From Armatimonadota bacterium (GTDB lineage Bacteria > Sysuimicrobiota > Sysuimicrobiia > Sysuimicrobiales > Humicultoraceae): DNA of 38,296 bases. Numbering within the stretch: position 1 is the stretch's first letter; every line of letters begins with the position of its first letter. The position numbers were made by a program, and so were the translations under genes. Shown in pieces: positions 13,941 through 22,613 of the stretch. The notes under the pieces were generated by a model. That model was not told the origin of the DNA. It did no database searches and saw nothing but the letters and a program-made list of their open reading frames with translations. The stretch lies in assembly GCA_016869025.1 (NCBI GenBank), contig VGFA01000025.1, positions 1-38,296 on the forward strand, in the 5' to 3' direction.

Positions 13941-14699
13941 ATGGGAGTACGCGGTAAGGTGGCGGTGATCACAGGAGGCGGCGCAGGCATCGGCCGCGCC
14001 GCGGCCCTCCTGTTTGCGCGCGAGGGTGCGAGGGTAGTCGTGGCAGATGTGGACAGGGAAGCCGGCGCCGCCACCGTTGCGCAGATAGCCGCCGAGGGCG
14101 GGGAGGCCACGTTCGTGGCCGCGGATGTGTCCAGGCCGAATGAGGTCGGCCTCATGGTAGAAGCGACCCTGACAGCCTTCGGGCGCCTTGATATTCTGGT
14201 GAACAACGCGGCGATCTACCGCCAGGGCGACGCTGAGACCACGAACGAGGACGACTGGCAGCGCATGCTGGAGGTGAACCTGACCGGCCCGTTCCTGTGC
14301 GCCAGGTACTGCATCCCCGTGATGCGCCGCGGGGGCGGCGGCGTGATCGTCAACGTGGCTTCTGAGGCCGGTCTCGTGGGAATCAAGGGACAGGTGGCCT
14401 ACAATGTCACCAAGGCAGGGCTGATCGGCCTTACCAGGAGCCTGGCCGTGGACGGTGCGCCGACGATCCGCGCCAACTGCATCTGCCCGGGCACCTCTGA
14501 TACTCCCCTGGTCGCGGCGGCGGTGGCGCGCCAGCCGGACCCGGCGGCGGCCCGGCGCGCCCTTGAGTCGGTCCGGCCAATGGACCGGCTGGGGCGCCCC
14601 GAAGAGATTGCCTTCGGCATCCTGTGCCTGGCGTCCGACGATCTCGCCTACGCGACAGGGGCCGTGCTTTCCGTAGACGGCGGGTACACGGCGCAGTAG
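13941..14699 (+). CDS. Short-chain dehydrogenase/reductase (SDR, classical)
   Basis: A cytoplasmic NAD(P)-dependent oxidoreductase of 252 aa, standard length. The cofactor motif TGGGAGIG is at residues 11-18, an acidic residue in ADVD (about 35-38) favours NAD(H), NNAA is at 88-91, and the catalytic set is Ser141 (NVASEAG), Tyr154 and Lys158 (AYNVTKAG). The C-terminal ATGAVLSVDGGYTAQ is the usual tail. ATG 13941 has GGAGGG eight bases upstream; the longer reading from 13908 lacks one. It stands between the binding protein and ATPase genes of the sugar importer, so it probably oxidises the imported sugar or polyol. Confidence 0.93.
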   Translation: MGVRGKVAVITGGGAGIGRAAALLFAREGARVVVADVDREAGAATVAQIAAEGGEATFVAADVSRPNEVGLMVEATLTAFGRLDILVNNAAIYRQGDAETTNEDDWQRMLEVNLTGPFLCARYCIPVMRRGGGGVIVNVASEAGLVGIKGQVAYNVTKAGLIGLTRSLAVDGAPTIRANCICPGTSDTPLVAAAVARQPDPAAARRALESVRPMDRLGRPEEIAFGILCLASDDLAYATGAVLSVDGGYTAQ

Positions 14700-14709
14700 G
14701 GGTTCTGAG

Positions 14710-16221
14710 GTGTCCGGCGGCGAGATCCTCCGACTCGAGGGCATTGACAAGCGCTTCCCAGGTGTCCACGCCCTGGACCAGGTGGACCTCGACCTCGCAG
14801 AGGGCGAGATCCACATGCTGCTGGGCGAGAACGGCGCCGGCAAGTCCACGCTCCTCAAGATCCTGAGCGGTTCGATACAGAAGGACTCGGGCCGCATCCT
14901 GCTGCGCGGTCGGCCGGTTGAGATCGCGGATGCAAAGCATGCCCGGGCGCTCGGTATCGGTATGGTCTACCAGGAGCTCAGCCTGGTGCCCGGCCTGACC
15001 GTGGCGGAGAACATCTTCCTGGGACGGTGGCCGGCCCGTGCCGGAGGGCTTGTCAACTGGCGTGAGATGGTGGCCCAGGCCGAGGCCGTGCTGGCCAATC
15101 TGGGAGTGCCGATAGACCCGCGCATGCCGGTGCGCAATCTCTCAGTTGCGGAACAACAACTGACCGAGATAGCCAGGGTCCTGGCGCTGGACGTTCAGAT
15201 TCTGCTGCTCGACGAACCGACCTCTGCCCTGTCCGACCGGGACCGCGACCGGTTGTTCGGCCTCCTCCGTGGCCTGCGGGGCAAGGGCGTTTCGGTCCTG
15301 TACACGTCGCACCGGCTCGGCGAGATCAGGGAGATCGGGGACCGCGCCACGGTGCTGCGTGACGGCCGCAAGGTCGGAACCGTGGCTGTGGCAGACGCCG
15401 GCGAGGACGCGGTGGTACGCATGATGGTAGGGCGCGACATCCGCGAGCGGTTTCCCAAGACGCATGTGCCTATCGGCGCCCCGGTGTTGACCGTCCGCGA
15501 CCTCTGCGCGGGCGGCCTGCTCCACGGGATCAACTTCACGGTCCACTCCGGCGAGATCCTGGGCATCTTCGGCCTGCGGGGCGCGGGACGCACCTCGCTG
15601 GCACGGGCCCTCTTCGGTCTGGAGCGGGCCGCGCGGGCCGAGATCCTGGTAAACGGCGAGAGGATCGAGGTCAACTCGCCCGAAGACGCGATCAGGCACG
15701 GCATCGGTTACTCCACCGAGGACCGGCGGCAGGGCCTGGTGCCGATGATGGGCCTGCCGCCCAACATCACCCTTGCGAGCCTCGATGGCGTAACGCGCGC
15801 CGGCATCATTGACCACAGGGAGGAACAGCGGGTCGGGGCCAGACTGGTCGAGGATCTCAGGATACAGCCGCCGATCCTGTCCCGACCGGTTAGGTTCCTG
15901 AGTGGCGGCAACCAGCAGAAGGTGGTGCTCGCCAAGTGGCTGGCCAGCAAGTCGCGGGTGCTGGTTTTCGACGAGCCCACGCGCGGGATTGACGTGGGTG
16001 CCAAGACCGAGGTGTTCCAGCTCATGGGGCGGTTGTGCGCGCAGGGGGTGGGGCTGCTGATGCTGTCGTCGGAGATCCCGGAGGTGCTGGCCATGGCAGA
16101 CAGAATCCTGGTGATGCATCGCGGGCAGATTACGGCGGAGTACCGCCGGGGCGAAGCCACCCAGGAGGATCTTCTGCGCAGCGCAGTCGGACTGCCCTCA
16201 TCCGGCCAGGAGGAGGCCTAA
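14710..16221 (+). CDS. Sugar ABC transporter ATPase with two nucleotide-binding domains (RbsA family)
   Basis: A tandem ATPase of 503 aa for the CUT2 importer. The first domain has Walker A GENGAGKST (residues 39-47), signature LSVAEQQ and Walker B LLLDEPTSAL. The second has the usual degenerate P-loop GLRGAGRTS (about 288), signature LSGGNQQK and VLVFDEPTRGIDVG. The RbsA hallmark YSTEDRRQGLV is present. The start is GTG 14710, ten bases after the SDR stop. The stop shares a base with the permease ATG (TAATG). Fused double-domain ATPases with only one ATP-hydrolysing half are normal for ribose, galactose and xylose transporters. Confidence 0.95.
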   Translation: MSGGEILRLEGIDKRFPGVHALDQVDLDLAEGEIHMLLGENGAGKSTLLKILSGSIQKDSGRILLRGRPVEIADAKHARALGIGMVYQELSLVPGLTVAENIFLGRWPARAGGLVNWREMVAQAEAVLANLGVPIDPRMPVRNLSVAEQQLTEIARVLALDVQILLLDEPTSALSDRDRDRLFGLLRGLRGKGVSVLYTSHRLGEIREIGDRATVLRDGRKVGTVAVADAGEDAVVRMMVGRDIRERFPKTHVPIGAPVLTVRDLCAGGLLHGINFTVHSGEILGIFGLRGAGRTSLARALFGLERAARAEILVNGERIEVNSPEDAIRHGIGYSTEDRRQGLVPMMGLPPNITLASLDGVTRAGIIDHREEQRVGARLVEDLRIQPPILSRPVRFLSGGNQQKVVLAKWLASKSRVLVFDEPTRGIDVGAKTEVFQLMGRLCAQGVGLLMLSSEIPEVLAMADRILVMHRGQITAEYRRGEATQEDLLRSAVGLPSSGQEEA

Positions 16222-17264
16222 TGGCGCAACAGCGAGAAACGCAGCTCTCCCCGGAGATGGCCGTCGCGAGGGACGCGCTTGGCATCTCGGGAACCTGGGC
16301 AGGGAGACTGCTGCTCAAGGGAGGGCCCATCATCGCCCTCTTCCTGCTCGCCGGGTACCTCTCCGCCGTCTCGCCTCACTTCCGGACAGCCGGCAACTTC
16401 ATGAACGTCCTGGCCCAGACTTCGGTGACCGCCATCCTGGCCGTGGGCCAGACGCTCGTAATAATCTCGGGAGGCATTGACCTCTCGGTGGCGGCGATGA
16501 TGGCGCTGGCCGGCTCTGTCTCGGCGGTGTCCCTGGCGTACTGGGGATGGAGCGTCTGGCTGGGCATTCCCCTTGGGCTGGCCGTGGGAGCTCTGCTGGG
16601 CCTGATCAACGGCCTGGTGATCACGAAAGGGCGAATCCCCGACTTCATCGCCACGCTCGGGATGATGACCACGGCGCGCGGGGTCGCCCTGCTGCTCACG
16701 GATGGATTGCCCGTGCCCTCTCACGTGACCGCGATCCAGTTGAAGGCCTATCTTCCTGCTGAGCTCATCTGGCTCGGCAGCGGCGCGGTCCTGGGCGTGC
16801 CTGTGCCCGCTGTGGTTGCCGTGGCGGCGGCCCTGATGGGATTGGTCGTCCTGCACTATTCGCGGCTCGGGCGCTCGGCGCTTGCCGTGGGAGGAAACCG
16901 CGAGGCGGCCCGGGTCTCGGGCATCAACGTGGACCGCACGAAGATCGCCGTCTACGCCTTCTGCGGATTCACCGCGGGCATCGGAGGCCTGGTGCTGACC
17001 GGCCGGCTGAACTCAGCCAACGCGCTCATGGGGGACGGGATGGAGTTGCAGTCCATTGGCGCGGTTGTGCTGGGTGGCACCAACCTCTTCGGCGGTGAAG
17101 GCACGGTGATCGGAACCGTGGTTGGAGCCCTGATCATGGGCGTTCTGGGCAACGGGCTCAATCTCCTCAACGTGTCGGCCTTCTGGCAGCGCGTGGTCAA
17201 CGGCCTCGTCATCATTGCCGTCGTGGTCTTCGATCAGTGGCGCAGACGGCGGTTTGGAGCGTAG
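16221..17264 (+). CDS. Sugar ABC transporter permease (RbsC family)
   Basis: An inner-membrane permease of 347 aa with eight to ten hydrophobic helices. The family signature ISGGIDLSVAAMMALAG is at about residues 80-96. GLINGLVITKGRIPDFIATLGMM follows, then AVGGNREAARVSGINVDRTKI, the coupling region of CUT2 permeases, and QSIGAVVLGGTNLFGGEGTVIGT. The start ATG 16221 overlaps the ATPase stop by one base and is preceded by AGGAGG. It forms a homodimeric channel with the RbsA-like ATPase and the binding protein encoded at 12723. The stop is two bases before the GntR start. Confidence 0.95.
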   Translation: MAQQRETQLSPEMAVARDALGISGTWAGRLLLKGGPIIALFLLAGYLSAVSPHFRTAGNFMNVLAQTSVTAILAVGQTLVIISGGIDLSVAAMMALAGSVSAVSLAYWGWSVWLGIPLGLAVGALLGLINGLVITKGRIPDFIATLGMMTTARGVALLLTDGLPVPSHVTAIQLKAYLPAELIWLGSGAVLGVPVPAVVAVAAALMGLVVLHYSRLGRSALAVGGNREAARVSGINVDRTKIAVYAFCGFTAGIGGLVLTGRLNSANALMGDGMELQSIGAVVLGGTNLFGGEGTVIGTVVGALIMGVLGNGLNLLNVSAFWQRVVNGLVIIAVVVFDQWRRRRFGA

Positions 17265-17266
17265 CG

Positions 17267-18037
17267 ATGACTGACCGTCCGGAAGAAGCTGTCCGCGACC
17301 GCATCGAGGGGGTGTCCCTGGTGCGCCACGGGGGTGCTGCCCCGCTCTATTCCCAGATAAGGGAGGCCATCAGGTCCAAGATACAGTCCGGGGAGATGAG
17401 CCCCGGGGCGCCGATTCCCACCGAGGCCGGGCTGCAGCGCATCTTCAATGTCAGCCGTCAGACCGTACGGCAGGCCGTGGAAGCGCTGGTCACCGAGGGC
17501 TACCTGGTCCGCAGCCGCGGGAAGGGGACCTTCGTTCTCCAGCGCCGCATCGAGGAGCCCCTGCCCAAGCTGGTGAGTTTCACGCAGGAGATGCGCAGCC
17601 GCGGGGCAGAGCCTTCCACGCGCAGCGCCATGGCCTCGTGGGTAGAGCCGGGCCCTGCGGTTCGCGAGGCGCTCCGGGTTGAGCCGGGCGAACAGGTGCT
17701 CAAGATCGAGCGGGTGCGCTGCGCAGACGGTGCCGTGATCGTCGTGCTCATGTCCTACCTGCCCAGGTGGGTTGGCCTGACCGGGCAGGAGGATTTCACG
17801 GGATCCCTCTACGACCTGTTCCAGTACCGCCTGGGCCTGAAGCTCGCCAAGGCCTTCCAGTACATCGAGGCCGAGCAGGCGACGCCTGCCCTTGCCAAGG
17901 CCCTGGAGGTGTCCCGGCGCAGCCCTGTGCTGGTGCTGCGGCGCACGCTCTTTGCCGAGGACGGCCGGCCCATCGAGTACGTCGAGGGATTCTACCGTGC
18001 CGATCGGTACCGCTACTCCATCTGGCTGGAGCCCTAG
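17267..18037 (+). CDS. GntR-family regulator, HutC/UTRA subfamily
   Basis: A transcription regulator of 256 aa. The winged helix covers about residues 27-90 (PLYSQIREAIRSKIQSG, then PTEAGLQRIFNVSRQTVRQA, wing RGKGTFV). The UTRA effector domain (about 100-250) shows the usual pattern: EPGEQVLKIERVR, a LYDLFQYRLGLKLAKAFQYIEA stretch, and PVLVLRRTLFAEDGRPIEYVEGFYRADRYRY at the end, split here as landmarks. UTRA domains bind sugar phosphates or small metabolites. The start ATG 17267 lies two bases after the permease stop. It is cotranscribed with the transporter and catabolic genes, so autoregulation of the operon through the inverted repeat near 12564 is plausible. Confidence 0.94.
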   Translation: MTDRPEEAVRDRIEGVSLVRHGGAAPLYSQIREAIRSKIQSGEMSPGAPIPTEAGLQRIFNVSRQTVRQAVEALVTEGYLVRSRGKGTFVLQRRIEEPLPKLVSFTQEMRSRGAEPSTRSAMASWVEPGPAVREALRVEPGEQVLKIERVRCADGAVIVVLMSYLPRWVGLTGQEDFTGSLYDLFQYRLGLKLAKAFQYIEAEQATPALAKALEVSRRSPVLVLRRTLFAEDGRPIEYVEGFYRADRYRYSIWLEP

Positions 18038-18049
18038 GGAGGTGAGGCC

Positions 18050-18919
18050 GTGAAGTACTCGATCAGCAACTGGATCTACGGGGATGAGCCCCTGGAGCTC
18101 ACCTTCCAGCGGCTGCGCAGGTTCGGCTACGACGGGGTGGAGCTGATGGGCGAGCCGGGCCAGTACGATCCGGCGGAGGTTGTGGGCCTGTGCCAGAAGC
18201 ACGGTTTGAGCGTGCTGTCCATCGCCGGCATGTATCCTTGGCCCACGGACAGCCGCGACCTGGCCAGTCCTGACCCGCTCGTGCGCGGCCGTGCGGTGCG
18301 ATACCTGGAGGCGTGCGTGGAGTTCGCGACGGCGGTGGGCGCGCCGCTGGTTATCGTCGTGCCTTCCGCAGTGGCAAAGACCGCGCCGACCATGGAGCTG
18401 CGTGACGAGGCCGTCTGGACGGAAGGCTACGACCAGACGTGGCGGAACGCCGTGGACGCGGTGCGCGAGGCCGCGCGCACCGCCGAGGCGAAGGGCGTCT
18501 TCCTTGCCATCGAGCCCATCAACCGGTACGAGACCTTCTTGATCAACACCTGCGAGCAGGCGCTGCGGTTCGCGGACGAGGTTGGGTCGGACGCGGTAGC
18601 CGTGCACCTGGATACGTTCCACATGAACATAGAGGAGGCGGACCCCGCGGCCGCGGTGCGGCTGGCAGGGAAGCGGCTGGTGAATGTGCACATCTCCGAC
18701 AGCAATCGCCAGGCAGTGGGCCGCGGGCACACCGACTTCCGGGCGCTGATGCGGGCCCTGCGGGAGATCGGCTACACGCGGGCGCTGGCGCTGGAACCGC
18801 TGCCACCGCTGCCGGATCCCTACATCGCGATCCGGATGAGCCGCCTGCGCCATCTCTGGGATAGCTTCGCCGAGGAGTCCATCCAGCGGCTGCGCGCCAT
18901 CGAGGAGGACATTGCCTGA
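18050..18919 (+). CDS. Sugar epimerase of the D-tagatose/D-psicose 3-epimerase-like family
   Basis: A xylose isomerase-like TIM barrel of 289 aa. The metal-binding tetrad typical of ketose 3-epimerases is complete: Glu155 (LAIEPINRYE), Asp188 (VHLDTFHMNIEE), His214 (VNVHISDSNR) and Glu249 (LALEPLPP). The spacing matches the recalled D-tagatose 3-epimerase ligands (E152, D185, H211, E246) with a constant offset of three. NRYET and DTFHMNIEE are strong family motifs. The start is GTG 18050 with GGAGGTG upstream. The probable reaction is epimerisation at C3 of a free ketose or of a keto-polyol. The following dehydrogenases suggest the product is oxidised next. Confidence 0.9.
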   Translation: MKYSISNWIYGDEPLELTFQRLRRFGYDGVELMGEPGQYDPAEVVGLCQKHGLSVLSIAGMYPWPTDSRDLASPDPLVRGRAVRYLEACVEFATAVGAPLVIVVPSAVAKTAPTMELRDEAVWTEGYDQTWRNAVDAVREAARTAEAKGVFLAIEPINRYETFLINTCEQALRFADEVGSDAVAVHLDTFHMNIEEADPAAAVRLAGKRLVNVHISDSNRQAVGRGHTDFRALMRALREIGYTRALALEPLPPLPDPYIAIRMSRLRHLWDSFAEESIQRLRAIEEDIA

Positions 18920-18977
18920 GGAGACATCGCCACAGGAGATGTCGCAGCGGGCAGTGCAGACAGGGGAGGCCATATCG

Positions 18978-20045
18978 GTGGGATCAGCTGTGAACGTCTG
19001 CGTCGTAGGGCTTGGGCGGGCCGGCATGGTTCACGCGGTCAACTTCCAGCGGCACGTGGCCGGCGCCGTGCTGGCAGCGGTGGTCGAGGCCGACCGCGAG
19101 GTACTGGAGGCGCGCGCAGCGGAGCTCGGGGTGGCCGGGCGGTTCACCGGGATCCGTGAGGCGCTCGATGGGGCGCCGGTGGACGCGGTGTGCATAACCA
19201 CGCCCACCTTCACGCACGCGGAGATCGCGGTGGCGGCCGCCCACTCCGGCAAGCACGTTATCTGCGAGAAGCCCATGGCCCTGAACCTGGCCGAGGCAGA
19301 CCGGATGATCGAGGCCGCGGCAGATGCGGGCGTCCTGCTGCAGATGGCGTTCATGCGTCGGTTCGATCCTGCCTTCAGGGAGGCCAGACAGTTCGTGGCC
19401 GACGGCAGGATCGGTCGCCCCATGGTCATTCGATCACTCACCCGCGGGCCGGGCCTGCCTCCGCGCTGGGCCTGGGATCCTACTCGCAGTAACGGCATGC
19501 TTGCGGAGGTGAACAGCCACGACTTCGACACCGTGCGGTGGATCGCCGGTTCGGAGGTTACCCGGGTCTATGCCGAGACGTCCGCGTCCAAGCGGCCCGA
19601 TCTGCTCGATGAGTTCCCCGGGTTCTACGACAGCGCGGTGGTGACGCTGCGCATGGCGGACGGCGCCCTGGCCACGATTGACGGCGCGTGCCCGGTGGAC
19701 TACGGCTACGACGCCCGGCTGGAGGTCCTGGGCACCGAGGGCGTTCTTCAAGTGGGCGAGTTGCGGGGCGGAGCCGTCCTGCTCTGCACGAGGGAGTCCG
19801 GCGTCCAGTCCAAGCCGTTCGCGAGCTGGCGCGATCGGTTCAGGGAAGCGTACGTCGCTGAGGCCGCGCACTTCATCCGCTGCATACGGGCAGAGGAGCA
19901 GCTTCTCTCCACCGGGCTCGACGGCAGGAAGGCGCTGGAGGCCACGCTCGCGGCCAACCTCTCCAGCCGCCTGGGCGCGCCGGTCGTCCTCCCGCTCAAG
20001 GAAGAGGACGTCAAGAAAGAGGGCGTCCTGGAGGATCGGGCTTGA
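18978..20045 (+). CDS. Gfo/Idh/MocA-family oxidoreductase
   Basis: A NAD(P)-dependent sugar or inositol dehydrogenase of 355 aa. The Rossmann motif VVGLGRAG is at about residues 9-16, CITTPTFTHAEIA precedes the EKP motif (VICEKPMALN, Lys98), and a catalytic-type His lies in EVNSHDFDTVRW. The C-terminal beta sheet carries SAVVTLRMADGALATIDGACPVDYGYDARLEVLGTEG in pieces. GTG 18978 is chosen because GGGGAGG (18963-18969) lies eight bases upstream; the longer TTG reading from 18912 would overlap the epimerase gene. Inositol 2-dehydrogenase is the nearest named activity (RSLTRGPGLPP and SHDFD regions are inositol dehydrogenase-like), but substrates of this family cannot be told from motifs. Its stop overlaps the next gene by 4 bp. 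Confidence 0.9.
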   Translation: MGSAVNVCVVGLGRAGMVHAVNFQRHVAGAVLAAVVEADREVLEARAAELGVAGRFTGIREALDGAPVDAVCITTPTFTHAEIAVAAAHSGKHVICEKPMALNLAEADRMIEAAADAGVLLQMAFMRRFDPAFREARQFVADGRIGRPMVIRSLTRGPGLPPRWAWDPTRSNGMLAEVNSHDFDTVRWIAGSEVTRVYAETSASKRPDLLDEFPGFYDSAVVTLRMADGALATIDGACPVDYGYDARLEVLGTEGVLQVGELRGGAVLLCTRESGVQSKPFASWRDRFREAYVAEAAHFIRCIRAEEQLLSTGLDGRKALEATLAANLSSRLGAPVVLPLKEEDVKKEGVLEDRA

Positions 20046-21112
20046 AAGCGCTGGTGTACCATGCCCCAGAGGGGCTCCGGCTCGTCGAGATCGAGACCCC
20101 GCGCCTGGGAGCCGGGGATGTCCTCCTGGAGGTGGCGGCGGCCAGCATCTGCGCCACGGATCTGCGAATCGTAGGGGGCGGGCACCTCAAGATCCGCGAC
20201 GGCGTGCGCCGCGTCCCAGGACACGAGGTCGCGGGCCGGGCGGCGGCGACAGGTCCGCAGGTGACCGGCATCTCGGTCGGGATGCCGGTGGTGGTGATCC
20301 CCAACATCGGCTGCGGCGCCTGCGATCAGTGCATCCGCGGGCAGACGCACCTCTGCCCCACATACGAGGCGTTCGGCATTGATCTGGACGGTGGCTTTGC
20401 TGAGTTCATGCTCGTGCCGGAGCGGGCACTGCGCCAGGCCCTGCTGGTCCCGATCCCTGATGGGATGAGCTTTTCCGAAGCAGCCCTCGTCGAGCCGCTC
20501 TCCTGCTGCTACAACGGGATCCAGGCCGGCCGGATCGTTCCCGGTGACACGGTGCTCGTAGTCGGAGGCGGGCCGATCGGGCTCATGCACGTGCTGCTGG
20601 CGCGCCTGGCCGGCGCCCGACGCGTGATCGTGAGCGAGATCCTGGATGAGCGGCTGGCTCAGGCGAGCAGCTTTGGAGCGGACGTGCTCATCAACCCTGA
20701 CGTTGAGGACGCGCAGGAGGCGGTGCTGCGGGCGACCGGCGGAGGAGGGGCGGATGTGGTCATTGTGGCCGCGCCCTCTCCGCAGGCCATGGAGCAGGCC
20801 CCGGCCCTGGCGGCCGCAGAGGGCAGGGTGGTCTACTTCGCCGGGCTTCCGCGCGGTCAGGATACCATCACCTTCTCACCCAATCGGATTCACTATCGCC
20901 AGATCACGGTTACCGGGACCACAGGCGCCAGCCGCTGGCAGTTCAAGCGGGCTCTGGACCTGGCTGCTGCGCGGCGCGTTGACCTGTCACGCCTGGTCGG
21001 CGCGGTTCTTCCACTGGAAGACGGGCTGGCGGCCTTCGACCGCGCCCGCTCCCGCCGAGAACTGAAGATCGTAATCGCCCCTGGTAGAAGCGAAAGGCGG
21101 GTGACCGGATGA
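20042..21112 (+). CDS. Zinc-dependent medium-chain alcohol/polyol dehydrogenase
   Basis: A medium-chain dehydrogenase of 356 aa, of the sorbitol/threonine dehydrogenase type. The catalytic zinc ligands are Cys37 (ICATDLR), His61 and Glu62 (PGHEVAG), with Glu151 (LVEPLSCC). The structural zinc site is complete (Cys91, 94, 97, 105 in GCGACDQCIRGQTHLC). The NAD motif GGGPIG is at 175-180, followed by an acidic residue in VSEIL, favouring NAD. The start is TTG 20042 in a 4-bp TTGA overlap with the previous gene, and the stop overlaps the aldehyde dehydrogenase ATG by 4 bp. An alcohol dehydrogenase coupled to an aldehyde dehydrogenase suggests stepwise oxidation of a polyol hydroxyl, though each could act on separate intermediates. 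Confidence 0.94.
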   Translation: MKALVYHAPEGLRLVEIETPRLGAGDVLLEVAAASICATDLRIVGGGHLKIRDGVRRVPGHEVAGRAAATGPQVTGISVGMPVVVIPNIGCGACDQCIRGQTHLCPTYEAFGIDLDGGFAEFMLVPERALRQALLVPIPDGMSFSEAALVEPLSCCYNGIQAGRIVPGDTVLVVGGGPIGLMHVLLARLAGARRVIVSEILDERLAQASSFGADVLINPDVEDAQEAVLRATGGGGADVVIVAAPSPQAMEQAPALAAAEGRVVYFAGLPRGQDTITFSPNRIHYRQITVTGTTGASRWQFKRALDLAAARRVDLSRLVGAVLPLEDGLAAFDRARSRRELKIVIAPGRSERRVTG

Positions 21113-22563
21113 GCGAAGCTCAGGCATTTCGCATGCTGGTGGACGGCGCGTGGGTAGAGGCCGAGGACTGCCAGGCCTTTCCCGTGACCAACCCTGCCAC
21201 CGGAGAGGTAGTAGGCCACGCGCCCAAGGCTACCGCGCGAGACGTCGAGCGCGCAGTGGAGGCCGCGGCGCGGGCCTTTCCTGCCTGGGCCGCGACCCCG
21301 GCTCCCAGGCGCGGCCGGCTGCTGAGAAAGGCCGCCGACCTCCTCCGCGAGCGGCGCGAGCCCGTCGCGCGGCTGCTTACCGCCGAGCAGGGCAAGCCCC
21401 TCAAGGAAGCCCTGGGAGAGGTAGACGGCGCCGCAGAGGCCTTCGAGTACTTCTCCGAGGAGGGCCGGCGCCTGCTGGGTGAGACGATAGCCACCGACTC
21501 GAACTCGCGCCGCAGCATCGTCATAAGGCAGCCGGTGGGCCCGGTGGCGGCGATCGCGCCCTGGAACTACCCTCTGCTGCTCATCTCGTGGAAGCTGGCG
21601 CCGGCGCTCCTCGCCGGATGCCCGGTGGTGGCCAAGCCTGCCAGCGACACCCCGCTCTCCACGCTGCGGCTGTTTGAGTGCCTCCATGAGGCCGGACTGC
21701 CACCGGGCGTGGCCGGCGTGGTGAGCGGGCCTGCCTCGGTAGTGGGCCGCGCCCTGGTCGCCAACCCTCTGATCAGGAAGATCGCGCTCACCGGGCAGAC
21801 CGAGACCGGCAAGGAGATCATGCGGGTCGCCTCCGACCGCGTGGCCCGGCTCTCACTGGAACTGGGCGGCCACTGCCCGCTGATAGTGTGTCCGGACGCG
21901 GATCTGGATGCGGCCGCACAAGGCGGCGCCTACCGTTCGTTCCGCAACATGGGGCAGATCTGCAACGCCATCAACCGGATCTACGTGCACCAGGACGTCT
22001 ACGACGAGTACGTGGACCGGTTTGTGGCGAAGACCGCGGCCCTGCGCATAGGCAACGGCCTCGACCCTGACGTGGACCTCGGGCCGATGACCAACGCGGC
22101 CGGCGTGGCGACCGCGCGTGATCACATCGAGGACGCCGTTTCCAAGGGCGCCCGCGTGCTCTACGGCGGGGGGCCCCCAGAGGGCGAGGCTTACAGCCGC
22201 GGCAACTTCTTCCTTCCGACCGTGCTCGTGAACGTGAACCACGACATGAAGGTGATGCGCGAGGAGACCTTCGGACCCGTGGCGCCCATCATGGCCGTGG
22301 GTAGCGTGGACGAGGCCGTGCGCTTCGCCAACGACACGCCCTACGGGCTTGTCGCCTATCTCTACACGCGCGACCTGGCCACCGCGATCACGGTGGCCGA
22401 GCGCCTGGAGGCCGGAACCGTGGGTGTGAACAACGTCGCCGGCGGCGAGATAGCCTATCCCTACGGTGGGTGGAAGCAGAGCGGGTTCGGCATAGAGAAC
22501 TCCCGTCACGCCCTGGCCGAGTACCTGGCGGTCAAGCACATCCGCATAGACCTCGGCGGATAG
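21109..22563 (+). CDS. NAD(P)-dependent aldehyde dehydrogenase
   Basis: An aldehyde dehydrogenase of 484 aa, normal length. Key residues are present: Asn153 (APWNYPLL), Lys176 (VVAKPASDTPLS), Glu251 (LELGGHCP) and catalytic Cys285 (NMGQICNAINR). The LTGQTETGK segment replaces the more usual TGST, and EETFGPVAPIM and the end GGWKQSGFGIEN are typical of the succinate-semialdehyde/lactaldehyde/glycolaldehyde group. The start ATG 21109 overlaps the preceding dehydrogenase stop by 4 bp. It probably turns the aldehyde made by a neighbouring dehydrogenase or lyase into an acid. Substrate not determined. Confidence 0.94.
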   Translation: MSEAQAFRMLVDGAWVEAEDCQAFPVTNPATGEVVGHAPKATARDVERAVEAAARAFPAWAATPAPRRGRLLRKAADLLRERREPVARLLTAEQGKPLKEALGEVDGAAEAFEYFSEEGRRLLGETIATDSNSRRSIVIRQPVGPVAAIAPWNYPLLLISWKLAPALLAGCPVVAKPASDTPLSTLRLFECLHEAGLPPGVAGVVSGPASVVGRALVANPLIRKIALTGQTETGKEIMRVASDRVARLSLELGGHCPLIVCPDADLDAAAQGGAYRSFRNMGQICNAINRIYVHQDVYDEYVDRFVAKTAALRIGNGLDPDVDLGPMTNAAGVATARDHIEDAVSKGARVLYGGGPPEGEAYSRGNFFLPTVLVNVNHDMKVMREETFGPVAPIMAVGSVDEAVRFANDTPYGLVAYLYTRDLATAITVAERLEAGTVGVNNVAGGEIAYPYGGWKQSGFGIENSRHALAEYLAVKHIRIDLGG

Positions 22564-22613
22564 GCAGGGCCGGGGAAGGACAGGTAGGCCGGGGGAGGAT
22601 GGGGAGAACGGCC

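Noticed and set aside
17234-19027. A 597-codon open frame on the minus strand
   Set aside because: Antisense to the UTRA regulator and the epimerase, which have complete family motifs; no domain is visible in the antisense product.
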